A stretch of 64,000 nucleotides of DNA from the NCBI RefSeq assembly GCF_901001165.1, contig NC_042981.1, positions 21,961,136 to 22,025,135 of the forward strand, read 5' to 3'. Positions 33,180 to 43,698 of this stretch are shown here, piece after piece. Both the position numbers and the translations under genes were made by a program. Origin of the DNA: Salmo trutta (taxonomy: Eukaryota > Chordata > Actinopteri > Salmoniformes > Salmonidae). The notes beneath the pieces were generated by a model. That model made no database searches, was not told the origin of the DNA, and was given only the letters and a program-made list of their open reading frames with translations. Numbering within the stretch: position 1 is the first letter of the stretch; each line of letters opens with the position of its first letter.

Positions 33180-34084
33180 GCTTGATTCTGTGACAAACGG
33201 TGAATTAGTTATTGATTTTTACATTTGTAAATGGCTTTTGGCGAATGTCTGTTGAATGTCCTTTTGTGTGAATATAAAACCAAATTTACCTCAGTCGAAT
33301 TTGTATAGAGCCTCACAATCTCCCCCCTGCCAGAATTCTCCCCTCCCCCCTTGGCGTTCTTCATTGCTGCGGCTTGCTTGCTAGTTGAGATTTCTGCTCT
33401 TCACTCCATTGTCAGTTTAGCCTACATTTCACTGATCTTAGTAGCAGAAAGCATTTGTCAGCAGTTTTCGATTTGGCTATTTGTTTCAATATGGCGTCCT
33501 GAGCGACCCCCCCCCCAACCCTAACACCCCCTAAAGTTTAGGCTAATGCAGTAATACCAGATAGCCTACGGTAATGAAAGAAGAACCTCAATGTAGCCTA
33601 AATAAATTGCTGAATAATAATACATTTATGGATTGTTAAGGTATTATTTATCTTTATTCAACCCGCCCTTGAGCCACACAATGTTTAATGACCTTAACCC
33701 CGTCTGCGGGTTATCGGTCAACCTGCGCATTACTAGTAGGAGACATTACGTTACACCCCATGTGTCACTAGGAATCTAAACATGGCGAACCGGAAATGTG
33801 TCGTACATAACGTGTTTCCTTGTGTACATGCATAGCGGGAATCACACAGATGTTGTGAAACACCAAGTTTGGTTTCCACAATTATTTTGCCTCGTTGATA
33901 GCCATTTACTAAATAATCAAGTCATTTATTGTTTTATTAGCTAATATTAGTTGCTATCATAGCCAGCTAGTTGGCTACTACTGTAGCGAACGTTAGTATT
34001 GGCTTACTATTTGCTAGCTAGCTGACGTTACTTAACTGTACTGTGAAGTCAACTTCAGTTGCCACTTTGCCAATGTAGCTAACT
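33180..34084. other. no gene recognised; CpG-containing block near 33780
   Basis: A run of C near 33507-33525. At 33781 a CATGGCGAACCGGAAATGTG block holds an ETS-type CCGGAAAT site, of the kind found in housekeeping promoters, and might be an old promoter for the downstream aqr copy. No first coding exon of aqr could be identified. The rest is unassigned. Confidence 0.3.
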
Positions 34085-34097
34085 TCACCGCGACTCG

Positions 34098-34535
34098 TCA
34101 GTGAAGAGCACTTTTTTGCCAGTCCTGTCTGGTCCAGCGACGGTGGGTTTGTGTCCATAGGTGACGTTGTTGCTGGTGATGTCTGGTGAGGACCTGCCTT
34201 ACAACAGGCCTACAAGCCCTCAGTCCAGCCTCTCTCAGCCTATTGCGGACAGTCTGAGCACTGATGGAGGGATTGTGCGTTCCTGGTGTAACTCGGGCAG
34301 TTGTTGTTGCCATCCTGTACCTGTCCCGCAAGTGTGATGTTCGGATGTACCGATCCTGTGCAGGTGTTGTTACACGTGGTCTGCCACTACGAGGATGATC
34401 AGCTGTCCATCCTGTCTCCCTGTAGCGCTGTCTTAAGCGTCTCACAGTTCGGACATTGCAATTTATTGCCCTGGCCACATCTGCAGTCCTCATGCCTAAG
34501 GCACATTCACGCAGATGAGCAGGGATCCTGGGCAT
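34098..34535 (-). pseudogene. Tc1 transposase N-terminal half
   Basis: 145 residues starting MPRIPAHLRECALGMRTADV. Helix-turn-helix I in ADVARAINCNVRTVRRLRQR, then GRPRVTTPAQDRYI (GRPR AT-hook-like motif) and the second helix-turn-helix in ISAQTVRNRLREAGLRACRP. The frame ends before any DDE residue, so it is a DNA-binding half only. Open frame, but the element lacks its catalytic part. Confidence 0.75.
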
Positions 34536-34642
34536 CTTTCTTTTGGTGTTTTTCAGAGTCAGTAGAAAGGCCTCTTTAGTGTCCTAAATTTTCATAACTG
34601 TGACCTTAATTGCCTACCGTCTGTAAACTGTTAGTGTCTTAA

Positions 34643-35675
34643 AACCTCTCTAGGCTAGGTGGGACGGTAGCGTCCCACCTGACCAACATCCAGTGAAAGT
34701 GCAGGGCGCCAAATACAAACTACTGAATTGTAAATATGTAACATTCTTGAAAATACACATGCAATATGTCAAAATAAAGCTTAACTTCTTGTTAATCCAG
34801 CCGCTGTGTCAGATTTCAAAAAGGCTTTATGGCGAAAGCAAACCATGCGATTATCTGAGGACAGCACCCCACCATACAAATGCATAACAATCCTTTTCAA
34901 CCAGGCAGGTGGCGACACAAAAGTCAGAAATAACTATATAATTCATGCCTTACCTTTGAAGATCTTCTGTTGGCACTTCAATATGTCCCAGAAACATCAC
35001 AAATGGTCCTTTTGTTCGATAAACTCCTTTTTTATATCCCCAAAATGTCCATTTATTTGGCGCGTTTGATTCAGAAAAACACTGGTTCCAACTCGCCCAA
35101 CATGACTACAAATTATCTAATAAGTTACTTGTAAACTTTGTCCAAACATTTCAAACAACTTTCCTAATCCATCCTTAGGTAGCCTAAAATGTAAATAATC
35201 GATAACATTTAAGACGGAATATACTGTGTTCAATAGCAGATAAAATCAATGTGGAGCGAGCTACAGGTCGCGCGCACCAAACAAAAAAGTACACTTGGCT
35301 TGACTCACATTCTGAATAGCCGTACTTCTTCATTTCTCAAAGGAAAAACATCAACCAATTTCTAAAGACTGTTGACATCTAGTGGAAGCCATAGGAACCG
35401 CAACCAGGTGCTTCATAAATCTAGTTTACCATAAAAAAATAATTGAAAACACAGTCAACTCAACAACAACAAAAAATTCCTGGATGGTTTGTCCTCGGGG
35501 TTTCACCTGCCAAATAAGTTATGTTATACTCACAGACATAATTTTAACAGTTTTTAGTTCTATCCAAATCTACCAATTATATGCATATCCTAGCTTCTGG
35601 GCCTGAGTAGCAGGCAGTTTACTTTGGGCACGCTTTTCATCCGGACGTCAAAATACCGCCCCCATCCCAAAGAAG
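34643..35675. mobile_element. 1.03-kb TTAA-flanked element
   Basis: TTAA at 34639-34642 and 35676-35679. Removing the element and one TTAA restores a continuous Tc1 leader (GTGTC-TTAA-CGACCG). Ends are AACCTCTCTAGGCTAG on the left and CCCATCCCAAAGAAG on the right, poorly matched in this copy. No transposase. It shares with the other family members the TTTCAAAAAGGCTTTA block and the TATGCATAT / GTTTACTTTGGGCACG end region. Confidence 0.7.
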
Positions 35676-35875
35676 TTAACGACCGTTCCACAGGTGCATG
35701 TTCAGTAATTGTTTCTGGTTCATTGAACAAGCATGGGGAACAGTGTTTAAACTCGTTACAATGAAGATCTGTGAATTTTTACAAATTGCAAGACAGGGTT
35801 CTGAAAAAGGGACGTTTCTTTTTTTGCTGAGTTTATAAGAAAATTATATTTTTTATTGCTTTATATGAGTGTCTC

Positions 35876-37785
35876 AAGCGATAGATCTGGAAGCACTCTG
35901 AATCCAGTCTAGCCATCCTGCACTCTCAGAGTTTGATCTTGTTCAGAACAGCCAACTTGTACCGCCTTTCAATGAAAAAGAGGTGGATGTGTATTTTACT
36001 CTGTTTGAATGGATTGCTAATGTTTCATCCCTAAAATGGCTGCAAGATATTTGGTAATTGCTCCACCAAAGTGGTGTTGTGGGAAAGGCTCAAGAAGTGT
36101 GGGCAGCTTTATCTCTTGACCAGAGTTCAGATTGTGACACTTAAAGCTTCTTGCTGGGGAATGTAACAAATTGGGACTCGTTTCGGGTTCTTGTTTACCA
36201 TGAGTATGGTAATTACTCTAATCACCTACTCTAAAGCTCTGCTGTGTCCAGATATTTGAGTGTTCAGAAGACACTTTTGTGGTAGATCTTCTGTCATTGA
36301 TATCCATCTGAGGGGTTCTGAGCTTGGGGGAATAATTTTGAGAGTTTCATAAACACACAGGCTAATAAAACAAAGCCATGAACTTAGATGCATTTGTGTT
36401 AAACCTTACATGGGAGATAAATGTACAAAGGCAAATCTGCTCATCGCAAAGCATTATGACATCAAGGTGATATCTGGCAATCAAAAAGCAGAAGTCAAAG
36501 GAGGAAATCCTTCCGGAGAAGGAGGTTGATGAAAAGGGTCCTATGGGTATTAGGGTGAGTCCTGTAGATGTGCAACTGCGAGAGTTAGAACTAAAGGCAA
36601 AATGGGAACAGAACTTAGAACTTGAGCACAAGGAAATGGAAAGAGAAAGTGAGGAGAGATTGGAGCAACATAAATTAGAGCTTGAGCACAAGGAAAGGGA
36701 ACAGGAATGTGAGCATGCCATTCGATGAAGAGCGATAGATCTGGAAGCACTCTGAAACCAGTCCAGCCATCCTACACCCTCAGTTTGATCTTGGTCAGAA
36801 CAGCCAACTTGTACCGCCTTTCAATGAAAAATTGGTGGATGTATATTTTACTCTGTTTGAGCAGATCACTACATCTCCAAAATGGCTGCGAGATATTTGG
36901 TCACTGCTCCTCCAAAGTGGTGTTGTGGGAAAGGCTCAAGTGTAGGCAGCTTTCTCTCTTGACCAGAATTCAGATTATGATACTTAAAGCTTCTATCCTT
37001 TGGGCTTACGAGTTGGTCCCAGAGGCATACAGACAACATTTCTGTAAATTACAAAAGACAGAATCACAAAGGCATGTTAAGTTTGCAAGGGAACAGCATG
37101 TCTTTTTGATCAGTGGTGTGGTTCTCAAGAGGTCAAGGATCTTGAAGATTTCTCGAGCAGTTCAAGAATTGCCTTCACGAAAGGGTTGCTACCTACATTT
37201 ATGAGCACACGGATCTCACTCTTGAGAAGGCTGCAGTTGTTGCAGATGAGTTTGTGTTGACACATAAAACTACCTTCACAAACATAGCACCTAGTAGTTA
37301 TCCCTACGTAAAAGTCACCACCTACTGCAAGGTTTAAGTCCATTTCTACAGTGCCCAAAGATAAAGATCGGCTGAACAGATTTTTCATATCTGCCAGTTT
37401 GTCATTACTGCCGTGAGAAAGGACACATTGTCTCTGTTGAAACAGAAACAGTTGAGTGATAAAAGGAAGTTTCTTCGTGTGGTAGAACTCCAGCCCATTA
37501 AGTCTCTGGTTGGGATTGGCGTATCTCCTAAGCAAGATTTTGGATCAGATGTGTATGACCCCTTTGTTTCATACAGGTTTGTGTCTCTGCAGAGTGGCGA
37601 TGCTGTTAAGCTGCCGGTGAAGATACTGCGAGACACTGGGGCAGCCCAGTCCTTCATTTTGGAATGTGTTTTTCCTTTGTCTAACATTTCAGCAACTGGT
37701 TACAGTGTGTTAGTACAACCTGATTCTAATAATTTGCATGTTGATAAGCTGAACCAGTGTAACCGATGTGAAATGGCTAGCTAGT
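35876..37785 (+). pseudogene. gypsy-type retrotransposon remnant: duplicated gag and a protease part
   Basis: Degenerate gag (SCAN-like, Gmr1-type) appears twice. Copy 1 (35876-36350) and copy 2 (36725-37210) both have QNSQLVPPFNEK..VDVYFTLFE; copy 2 goes on to WAYELVPEAYRQHFCKLQKT and VKFAREQ. Between them lies a coiled-coil stretch (36543-36727) with repeats such as LELEHKE and EREQECE. Further on, 37413-37784 reads SLQSGDAVKLPVKILRDTGAAQSFIL, holding the retroviral-type aspartic protease DTGA. Stops are frequent and no RT or integrase follows. It is an LTR-retrotransposon fossil, rearranged. Confidence 0.65.
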
Positions 37786-37995
37786 TAGCGGGGTGCGCGC
37801 TAATAGCGTTTCAATCGGTGACGTCACATGCTCTGAGACCTTGAAGTAATTGTTCCCCTTGCTCTGCAAGGGCTGCAGCTCTTGTGGAGTGATGGGTAAC
37901 AATGCTTCGAGGGTGGCTGTTGTCGATGTGTGCAGAGGGTCCCTGGTTTGAGCCCAGGTAGGGGCGAGGAGAGGGACTGAAGCTATACTGTTACA
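37758..37995 (+). mobile_element. 238-bp LTR-like insertion with CCAG target duplication
   Basis: Starts TGTAACCGATGTGAAATGGC and ends CTATACTGTTACA, i.e. TG..CA with short inverted TGTAAC ends. CCAG is duplicated at 37754-37757 and 37996-37999. It sits in the gypsy protease region. It carries a tRNA-like GGGTCCCTGGTTTGAGCCCA. Either a small LTR/TRIM or another short mobile family. Confidence 0.5.
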
Positions 37996-38069
37996 CCAGG
38001 TTAGTTACAACTGGGATTGGAGTGAAAACCTACAGGAGGGCTGCTCTCCAGGAACAGGGTTGGAGTCTA

Positions 38070-38163
38070 CAGTGCATTCGGAAAGTATTAAGACCCCTTG
38101 ACTTTGTCCGCATTTTGTTACGTTACAGCCTTATTCTACAATTGATTAAATTAAATATTTTCC
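38070..38163 (+). repeat. Tc1-type transposon end
   Basis: Starts CAGTGCATTCGGAAAGTATT and continues ACTTTGTCCGCATTTTGTTA, the terminal repeat of the same Tc1 family as 51335-52847. It is cut by the SINE that follows. Confidence 0.7.
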
Positions 38164-38164
38164 G

Positions 38165-38565
38165 GGCCTCCTGAGTGGCGCAGTGGTGTAAGGCACTGCC
38201 TCGCAGTACTAGAGGCATTACCACAGACCCGGGTTCATTCTTAGGCTGTACCACAAACGACCGTGGCCGGGAGGCCCATAGGAAGGTGCACAATTGGCCC
38301 AGCGTCGTACGGTTAGGGGAGGGTTAGGCCGGTGGGGCTTTACTTGGCTCATCGCGGTCTAGCGATTCCTTGTGATGGGCCGGGTGCCTGCAGGCTGTCC
38401 CCGGTCGCCAGTTGGACTGTGTTTCCTCCGACACATTGGTGCGGCTGGCTTCCGGGTTAGGCTGGCGGGTGTTAAGGAGTGTGGTTAGGCGGGTCATGTT
38501 TCGGAGGACGCATGACTCCACCTTCGCCTCTCCCGAGCCCGTTGGGGAGTTGTGGCGATGACACA
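38165..38565 (+). repeat. long tRNA-derived SINE
   Basis: Head CGGGCCTCCTGAGTGGCGCA, B box GGTTCATTC at about 38233, body CACAATTGGCCCAGCGTCGT, then about 230 bp of GC-rich sequence with GATGGGCCGGGTGCCTGCAG and ATGTTTCGGAGGACGCATGA. Longer body than the other SINEs here; probably another subfamily. Confidence 0.65.
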
Positions 38566-38624
38566 AGATCGAACAAAAATCTAAGATTAATGGTGAAAAA
38601 ACTATTGGAACTATTTCCTTGTTT

Positions 38625-40030
38625 AATCTCTAGAGGATACAATCCCGCTAAAGGGATTGGTTGGACAACAACCAGTGAGATAGCACGGTGCGAAATTCAA
38701 AACAAAATAATCTCAAAATTAAAATTCAAGTATTATATGGCATTTTAAAGATACTCTACTCGTTAATCCAATCACATTGTCCGATTTCAAAAAGGCTTTA
38801 CGGTGAAAGCAAAACATTAGATTATTTTAGCATAGCACCTTAGCAAAAAAAAAAGCCATTTTCCAAGAACGGATAGCCATCACAAAACCAGATATACAGC
38901 TAAAATTAAGCACTAACCTTTGACAATCTTCATCAGATGACACTCCTAGGACATCATGTTAGACAATACATGCATTTTTTGTTCGATCAAGTTTATATTT
39001 ATATCCAAAAACCCAATTTTTACATTGGCGCGTGACGTTCAGAAAATGTTTTCTCCCCATAACATCCGGTGAATAGGCACATTTAATTTACAGAAGAACT
39101 CATAAACGTTGACAAAATGTATAACAATTATTTAAAGAATTAGAGATAATCTAGTCCTTTATGCAACCACTTTGTCAGATTTCAAAATAACTTTACGGAA
39201 AAAGCACATTGTTCAACATTCTGAGTATAGAACTTAGCCTTCAATGCTAAGCTATACAGTTAGCCTACAACCACAGCGTCGACAAATCTCTAAAAATATG
39301 TTCGAAATATTTACTTACCTTTGCTGATCTTCGGCGGAATGCACTCGGATGGGCACCCACTTCCACAAGAAATGTTCATTTGTTCTGCAAAGTCCATCAT
39401 TTATGTCCAAATACGTCCGTTTTGTTGACCCATCCAGAACACTTTACAATGCCATGTGGTGTGGACGCAAATCCATAGACAAAATGTTCAAAGTTCCATT
39501 ACCATTTGTAGAAACACGTCAAACGATGTTACAATCAATCCTTTAGGGTATTTTTTAACGTAAAATTGCGATAATTTTACCACCGGGCAATAGGTATTCA
39601 TCCCAGAAGAAAAATAAAAAACAACAAAGTCACGTGCAAGAGCGTCTTAAGACACCTGTCCTCAGACTGGCCAGTGATTGACTGAGCCACAATTTTCTGC
39701 CCGGTAACAGGTGACGGATGAAACCAGTTCCTAAAAATTGTTGACAGCCAATGGAAGAGTTAGGAGGTGCAACGTAAATCCTATGTCACTGTAGTTTTTC
39801 AAGGGATTGAAAAGAAAAACAAAATGTCTAATTTCTCCCACTTCCTGATTCAATTTTTCTCCGTTTTTTTGCTTGCCATATGAGTTCTGTCATACTCACA
39901 GACACCATTCAAACAGTTTTAGAAACTTCAGAGTGTTTTCTATCCAAATCTACTAATAATATGTATATTGTATTTTCTGGGCCAGAGTAGTAATCTGTTT
40001 AATTTGGGTACGTTTTTCATCCGACGATTT
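38625..40030. mobile_element. 1.4-kb member of the TTAA-associated family
   Basis: Shares GTGCGAAATTCAAAACAA, CCGATTTCAAAAAGGCTTTA, CTTCATCAGATGACAC and the end block AATTTGGGTACGTTTTTCAT with the copies at 10374 and 34643. A TTAA precedes at about 38620, but the right end is eroded near 40030 and its TTAA was not found. No transposase. Confidence 0.6.
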
Positions 40031-40148
40031 GGCAGGGTGTCCACTTGTGGTGCGTTCAGTTCACTTCAACATTTGCAAGGTTGCGTGACGGTTTGTGCTG
40101 AACAACACGTTTTTGGTGCACACTGTTCTTAAACAGCCTTTGAGGTAC

Positions 40149-40712
40149 GATTGCCAGCAGATCCGACCCGCTTGCTTACAGTTGCATTGGGATAGGACAG
40201 GCTTCCTGTGTTGATTAACACACAGCAGAGGCGTTGTGAGATATGGCTTGGAAATTGTACTGCAATCCCAGGATGAGAAATGCGTTGTACCCAAATTGTC
40301 CCATTATCCCAACTGTTACACCGAGAAGATTTAACGAATGCTAGTTTAAGTTAACTGCTGTTTTCGTCCTCATGCTAGCTAGCAGTAGCCACAGCAGCCA
40401 TTGTGGAATGGCACGCAGTGTAGAACAACTAAGGAGCTGATTGGCTGACACTGCCATTCCAAAATGGCTGCTGTGGCTTCTGCGACCTAGCATGAGGACA
40501 AAAAGGTCAGTTTTCCGGAGAAACAATCTTCCTGGTGTAACAGTTGGGATAATGTGACAATTCATGGGAAGTATATTGCATTTCTCATTTCTGGATTGAG
40601 GTACATTTTCTGAGCCATATCTCGCGCCAGCTATGCAGTGTCTAAATCTACAGACTGAAGACTGTCCGACCCTAGTGCAGCTGTTAACAAGCGGGTCGGA
40701 TCTGCTGGCTAG
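40149..40712. repeat. 560-bp imperfect inverted repeat (long hairpin)
   Basis: The left arm (GCCAGCAGATCCGACCCGCT, ATTATCCCAACTGTTACACC, TCGTCCTCATGCTAG, GCCACAGCAGCCATT) is matched in reverse complement by the right arm (AATGGCTGCTGTGGC, CTAGCATGAGGAC, GGTGTAACAGTTGGGATAAT, AGCGGGTCGGATCTGCTGGC). Arms of about 265 bp surround a loop of about 40 bp. It could be a foldback element or a tail-to-tail duplication. Confidence 0.75.
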
Positions 40713-41172
40713 AGGTACATTTGGTGGGTGTGGCCAGATCAATATGGGTGTGACCATCTGAAATCGCAAAACTTGTGCAGCACACCAGGTCATCGCCCTC
40801 TGGGCCACCATAATCACAAAGTTTTCCAACTGGTTTTTCAGTACAGTTCTTTTTTGCTGTTGGAGCTAGAAACAAGAATTTTGCTGCACCTGCAATAACC
40901 TCTGCAAATATGTGTATGCGACCAGTGAACTTTGATTTTATTTGAGTTCCATTTCTGTTGAATTCCACATTGCACACCGTTCTGTTGTACTTAATGCAAC
41001 CCTGGCTAGCATCTTTTGAATTTCGGGAGGGGTTAATTTCCCCCATTGACTTGGCCAAGATGATTTCAGAGGAGCTGGTGTTCTCTACCAAAGCAAATCT
41101 CTCCTGGTTCCTCCACTCACTCTGGGCCAGACATCTTACCATCACCCCCAGAACCAAATCCAGTGCACTCAC
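40684..41172 (-). CDS. 162-residue ORF, unrecognised
   Basis: Minus-strand frame starting MSALDLVLGVMVRCLAQSEW, with CIKYNRTVCNVEFNRNGTQI and FAEVIAGAAKFLFLAPTAKK, and several Cys. It ends inside the right arm of the inverted repeat. No known domain, signal peptide or repeat family was recognised. It may be part of a mobile element that includes the hairpin, or chance. Confidence 0.2.
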   Translation of the reverse strand: MSALDLVLGVMVRCLAQSEWRNQERFALVENTSSSEIILAKSMGEINPSRNSKDASQGCIKYNRTVCNVEFNRNGTQIKSKFTGRIHIFAEVIAGAAKFLFLAPTAKKNCTEKPVGKLCDYGGPEGDDLVCCTSFAISDGHTHIDLATPTKCTSSQQIRPAC

Positions 41173-41243
41173 ACAAAATTTGCTTATGGGATGCCGAGAT
41201 TATAGTTTTTGTTATAATAACCTCTCTGACTTTCTTTTCTAAG

Positions 41244-42061
41244 TTGGCTAATAGATACTGGGTGCCCCATGTCAAGAATAAACTACCATTCGACCCAAAG
41301 GTGAGCATCCTACTTAGATATATCATTTATTTATGAATATAGTGGAGACGGTCTGCTTGCTCTAACAAACAGTATTTGTCACCCACTCAGGTCTTGGAGG
41401 ATGTCTATGAGAAAGAAATTCTAAAGTCTGTGTGAGTGAGCTCAACTCTTGAATAGCATCAGTATTTTGTAATGTTAAATCTTCTTACCACAAGTCGAAT
41501 AAATGGTTTAACCAAGTCCTCCACGTCTGCTATTTTATCTTCAGGTTTGCCATTAGGAAGATCATGTTATTAGAGTTCAGGTGGATTTTTGACCCTTTTT
41601 AATGTGGCCTCAATACATTATCAATGATAATAATTTATCATCAGAGAGAACGTCCCTGCCTGTGAGGTATGAATGGTTACCCTGGCCTGTCAAACAGAAA
41701 TGTTGATCTTTGGTTGTAGATTTTTAGTTCACATAGCAAATGCTTAGCTGTGTTAACAATCAGTGAGTGTGTTGTTGAACATGCTATGTTGTTGTGAATG
41801 TGGGTGTTGAGTGTTGGCTGTACATGGACAGCCCCAGCAATACATCTACTTAGGACAAATGTCTCCTGCGAGCATTGATCAATGTCCTCTATATCAATGT
41901 CCTCTAATGTTGTTTTTAACCCTTGGTTTATTATGTGTATCCAGGTGTTTAAGAAGGTGCCAAGCCACTTCCCCTACTTATTTAAGTGTGTGATGGAGGA
42001 TGTGTCTCTGAAGGAACAGACTGTACTGTTGGTCTTCCTCCACCACCGCTTCAACAGCCTG
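41244..42061 (+). pseudogene. aqr: aqr exon block 1 (five exons)
   Basis: Exons at 41244-41300 (LANRYWVPHVKNKLPFDPK), 41391-41431 (VLEDVYEKEILKS), 41545-41580 (FAIRKIMLLEF), 41645-41666 (ENVPACE) and 41945-42061 (VFKKVPSHFPYLFKCVMEDV to HHRFNSL). Phases join cleanly. Between the third and fourth only 64 bp remain and the exon for the YLENYLWMNY..MVNEKF section of the family is absent. Its loss keeps the frame because the flanking phases match. Confidence 0.85.
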
Positions 42062-42282
42062 GTATGTCACACACCAACCAATTTCTACCTCTCTGGAAAT
42101 GGGGCATTTGTTATTGGCTGAATCACCAAATATTATATAAGCATCTTGGGTATAGGAGGTTTTATAGCAGAAAGTATGTTGGTAAAAACCATGAATGAAG
42201 AGTCCCTTCCCTCTTCCCTTGTTCACTCCCCTTCGTGGACCTGATGGAACTGTACCGGGGAAAGCAATATAGCTGAAGTATA

Positions 42283-43658
42283 TAGTACCAGTCAAAAGTT
42301 TGGACACACCTACTCATTCCAGGGTTTTTCTTTATTTGTACTTTTTTCTACATTATAGAATAATAGTGAAGACATCACAACTATGACATAACACACATGG
42401 AATCATGTAGTAACCAAAAAAGTGTTAAACAAATTTAAATATATTTTATATTGTAGATTCTTCAAAATAGCCACCCTTTGCCTTGATGACAGCTTTGCAC
42501 ACTCTTGGCATTCTCTCAACCAGCTTCATGAGGTAGTCACCTGAAATGCATTTCAATTAACAGGTGTGCCTTGTTAAAAGATCATTTGTGGAATTCAAGA
42601 ACTTTGAAAGTTTCTTCAAGTGCAGTCGCAAAAACCATCAAGTGCTATGTTGAAACTGGCTCTCATGAGGACCGCCACAGGAAAGGAAGACCCAGGGTTA
42701 CCTCTGCTGCAGAGGATAAGTTCATTAGAGTTAACTGCACCTCAGAAATTGCAGCCCAAATAAATGCTTCACAGAGTTCAAGTAACAGACACATCTCAAC
42801 ATCAACTGTTCAGAGACTGTGTGAGTCAGGCTTGAATTGCTGCAAAGAAACCACTACTAAAGGACACCAATAAGAAGAAGAGACTTACTTGGGCCAAGAA
42901 ACACGAGCAATGGACATTAGACTGGTGGAAATCTGTCCTTATTTGAGATTTTTGTTTCCAACCTCCGTGTCTTTGTGAGACGCAGTAGGTGAACGGACGT
43001 TCTCCGCATGTGTGGTTCCCAACGTGAAGCATGGAGGAGGAGATGTGATTGTGTGGGGGCACTTTGCTGGTGACACTGTCAGTGATTTATTTAGAATTCA
43101 ATGCACACTTAACCAGCATGGCTACCACAACATTCTGCAGCGATTTGCCATCAAATCTGGTTTGCGCTTAGTGGGACTATCATTTGTTTTTCAACAGGAC
43201 AATGACCAACACACCTCCAAGCTGTGTAAGGGCTATTTGACGAAGAAGAGTGATGGCAGTGCTGCATCAGATGACCTGGCCTCAACAATCACCCGACTTC
43301 AACCCAATTGAGATGGTTGAGATGGTTTGTGATGAGTTGGACCGCAGAGTGAAGGAAAAGCAGCCAACAAGTGCTCAGCATATGTGGGAATTCCTTCAAG
43401 ACTATTGGAAAAGCATTCCAGGTGAAGCAGGTTGAGAGAATGCCAAGGTTGTGTAAAGCTGTCAAGGCAAAGTGTTGCTACTTTGAAGAATATAAAATAT
43501 GTTTCGATTTGTTTAACACTTTTTCGGTTACTACATGATTCCATGTGTGTTATTTGATAGTTTTGATGTCTTCACCATTATTCTACAATGTAGAAAATAG
43601 TAAAAATAAAGAAAAACCCTTGAATGAGTCGGTGTGTCCAAACTTTTGACTGGTACTG
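42283..43658 (+). mobile_element. full-length Tc1-like transposon in aqr intron
   Basis: Ends AGTACCAGTCAAAAGTTTGG and, inverted, CCAAACTTTTGACTGGTACT, each with TA outside (42281-42282 and 43659-43660). Length about 1.38 kb, usual for an autonomous Tc1 family. The transposase inside is broken. Confidence 0.85.
42571..43438 (+). pseudogene. Tc1 transposase, degenerate
   Basis: N-terminal frame MLKDHLWNSRTLKVSSSAVA, with GRPRVTSAAEDKFI and the second helix-turn-helix ISTSTVQRLCESGLNCC, ends at a stop near 42870. The middle, including the first catalytic Asp, is scrambled. KHGGGDVIVWGHFAGD and VFQQDNDQHTSKLCKGYL (second Asp) follow in another frame, and PQQSPDFNPIEMVEMVCDEL (Glu kept) in a third. 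Inactive. Confidence 0.75.
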
Positions 43659-43698
43659 TAGATAGAGCTACTAGCCATGCCAACGCAGTAGTCTCAGA

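Larger units (their letters stand above)
34085..35837 (-). mobile_element. Tc1-like transposon 5' half, interrupted by a TTAA-flanked element
   Basis: A terminal repeat AAAAGGGACGTTTCTTTTTT then TGCTGAGTTTA lies at about 35807-35835 and the transposase start at 34535. Between them, at the TTAA of GTGTCTTAACGACC, a 1.03-kb element has inserted (34643-35675). The catalytic half of the transposon is missing to the left of 34098. Confidence 0.75.

Noticed and set aside
33781..33835. First coding exon of aqr (ATGGCGAACCGG...)
   Set aside because: The frame does not match the family N-terminus and stops after 17 codons; kept only as a possible old promoter.
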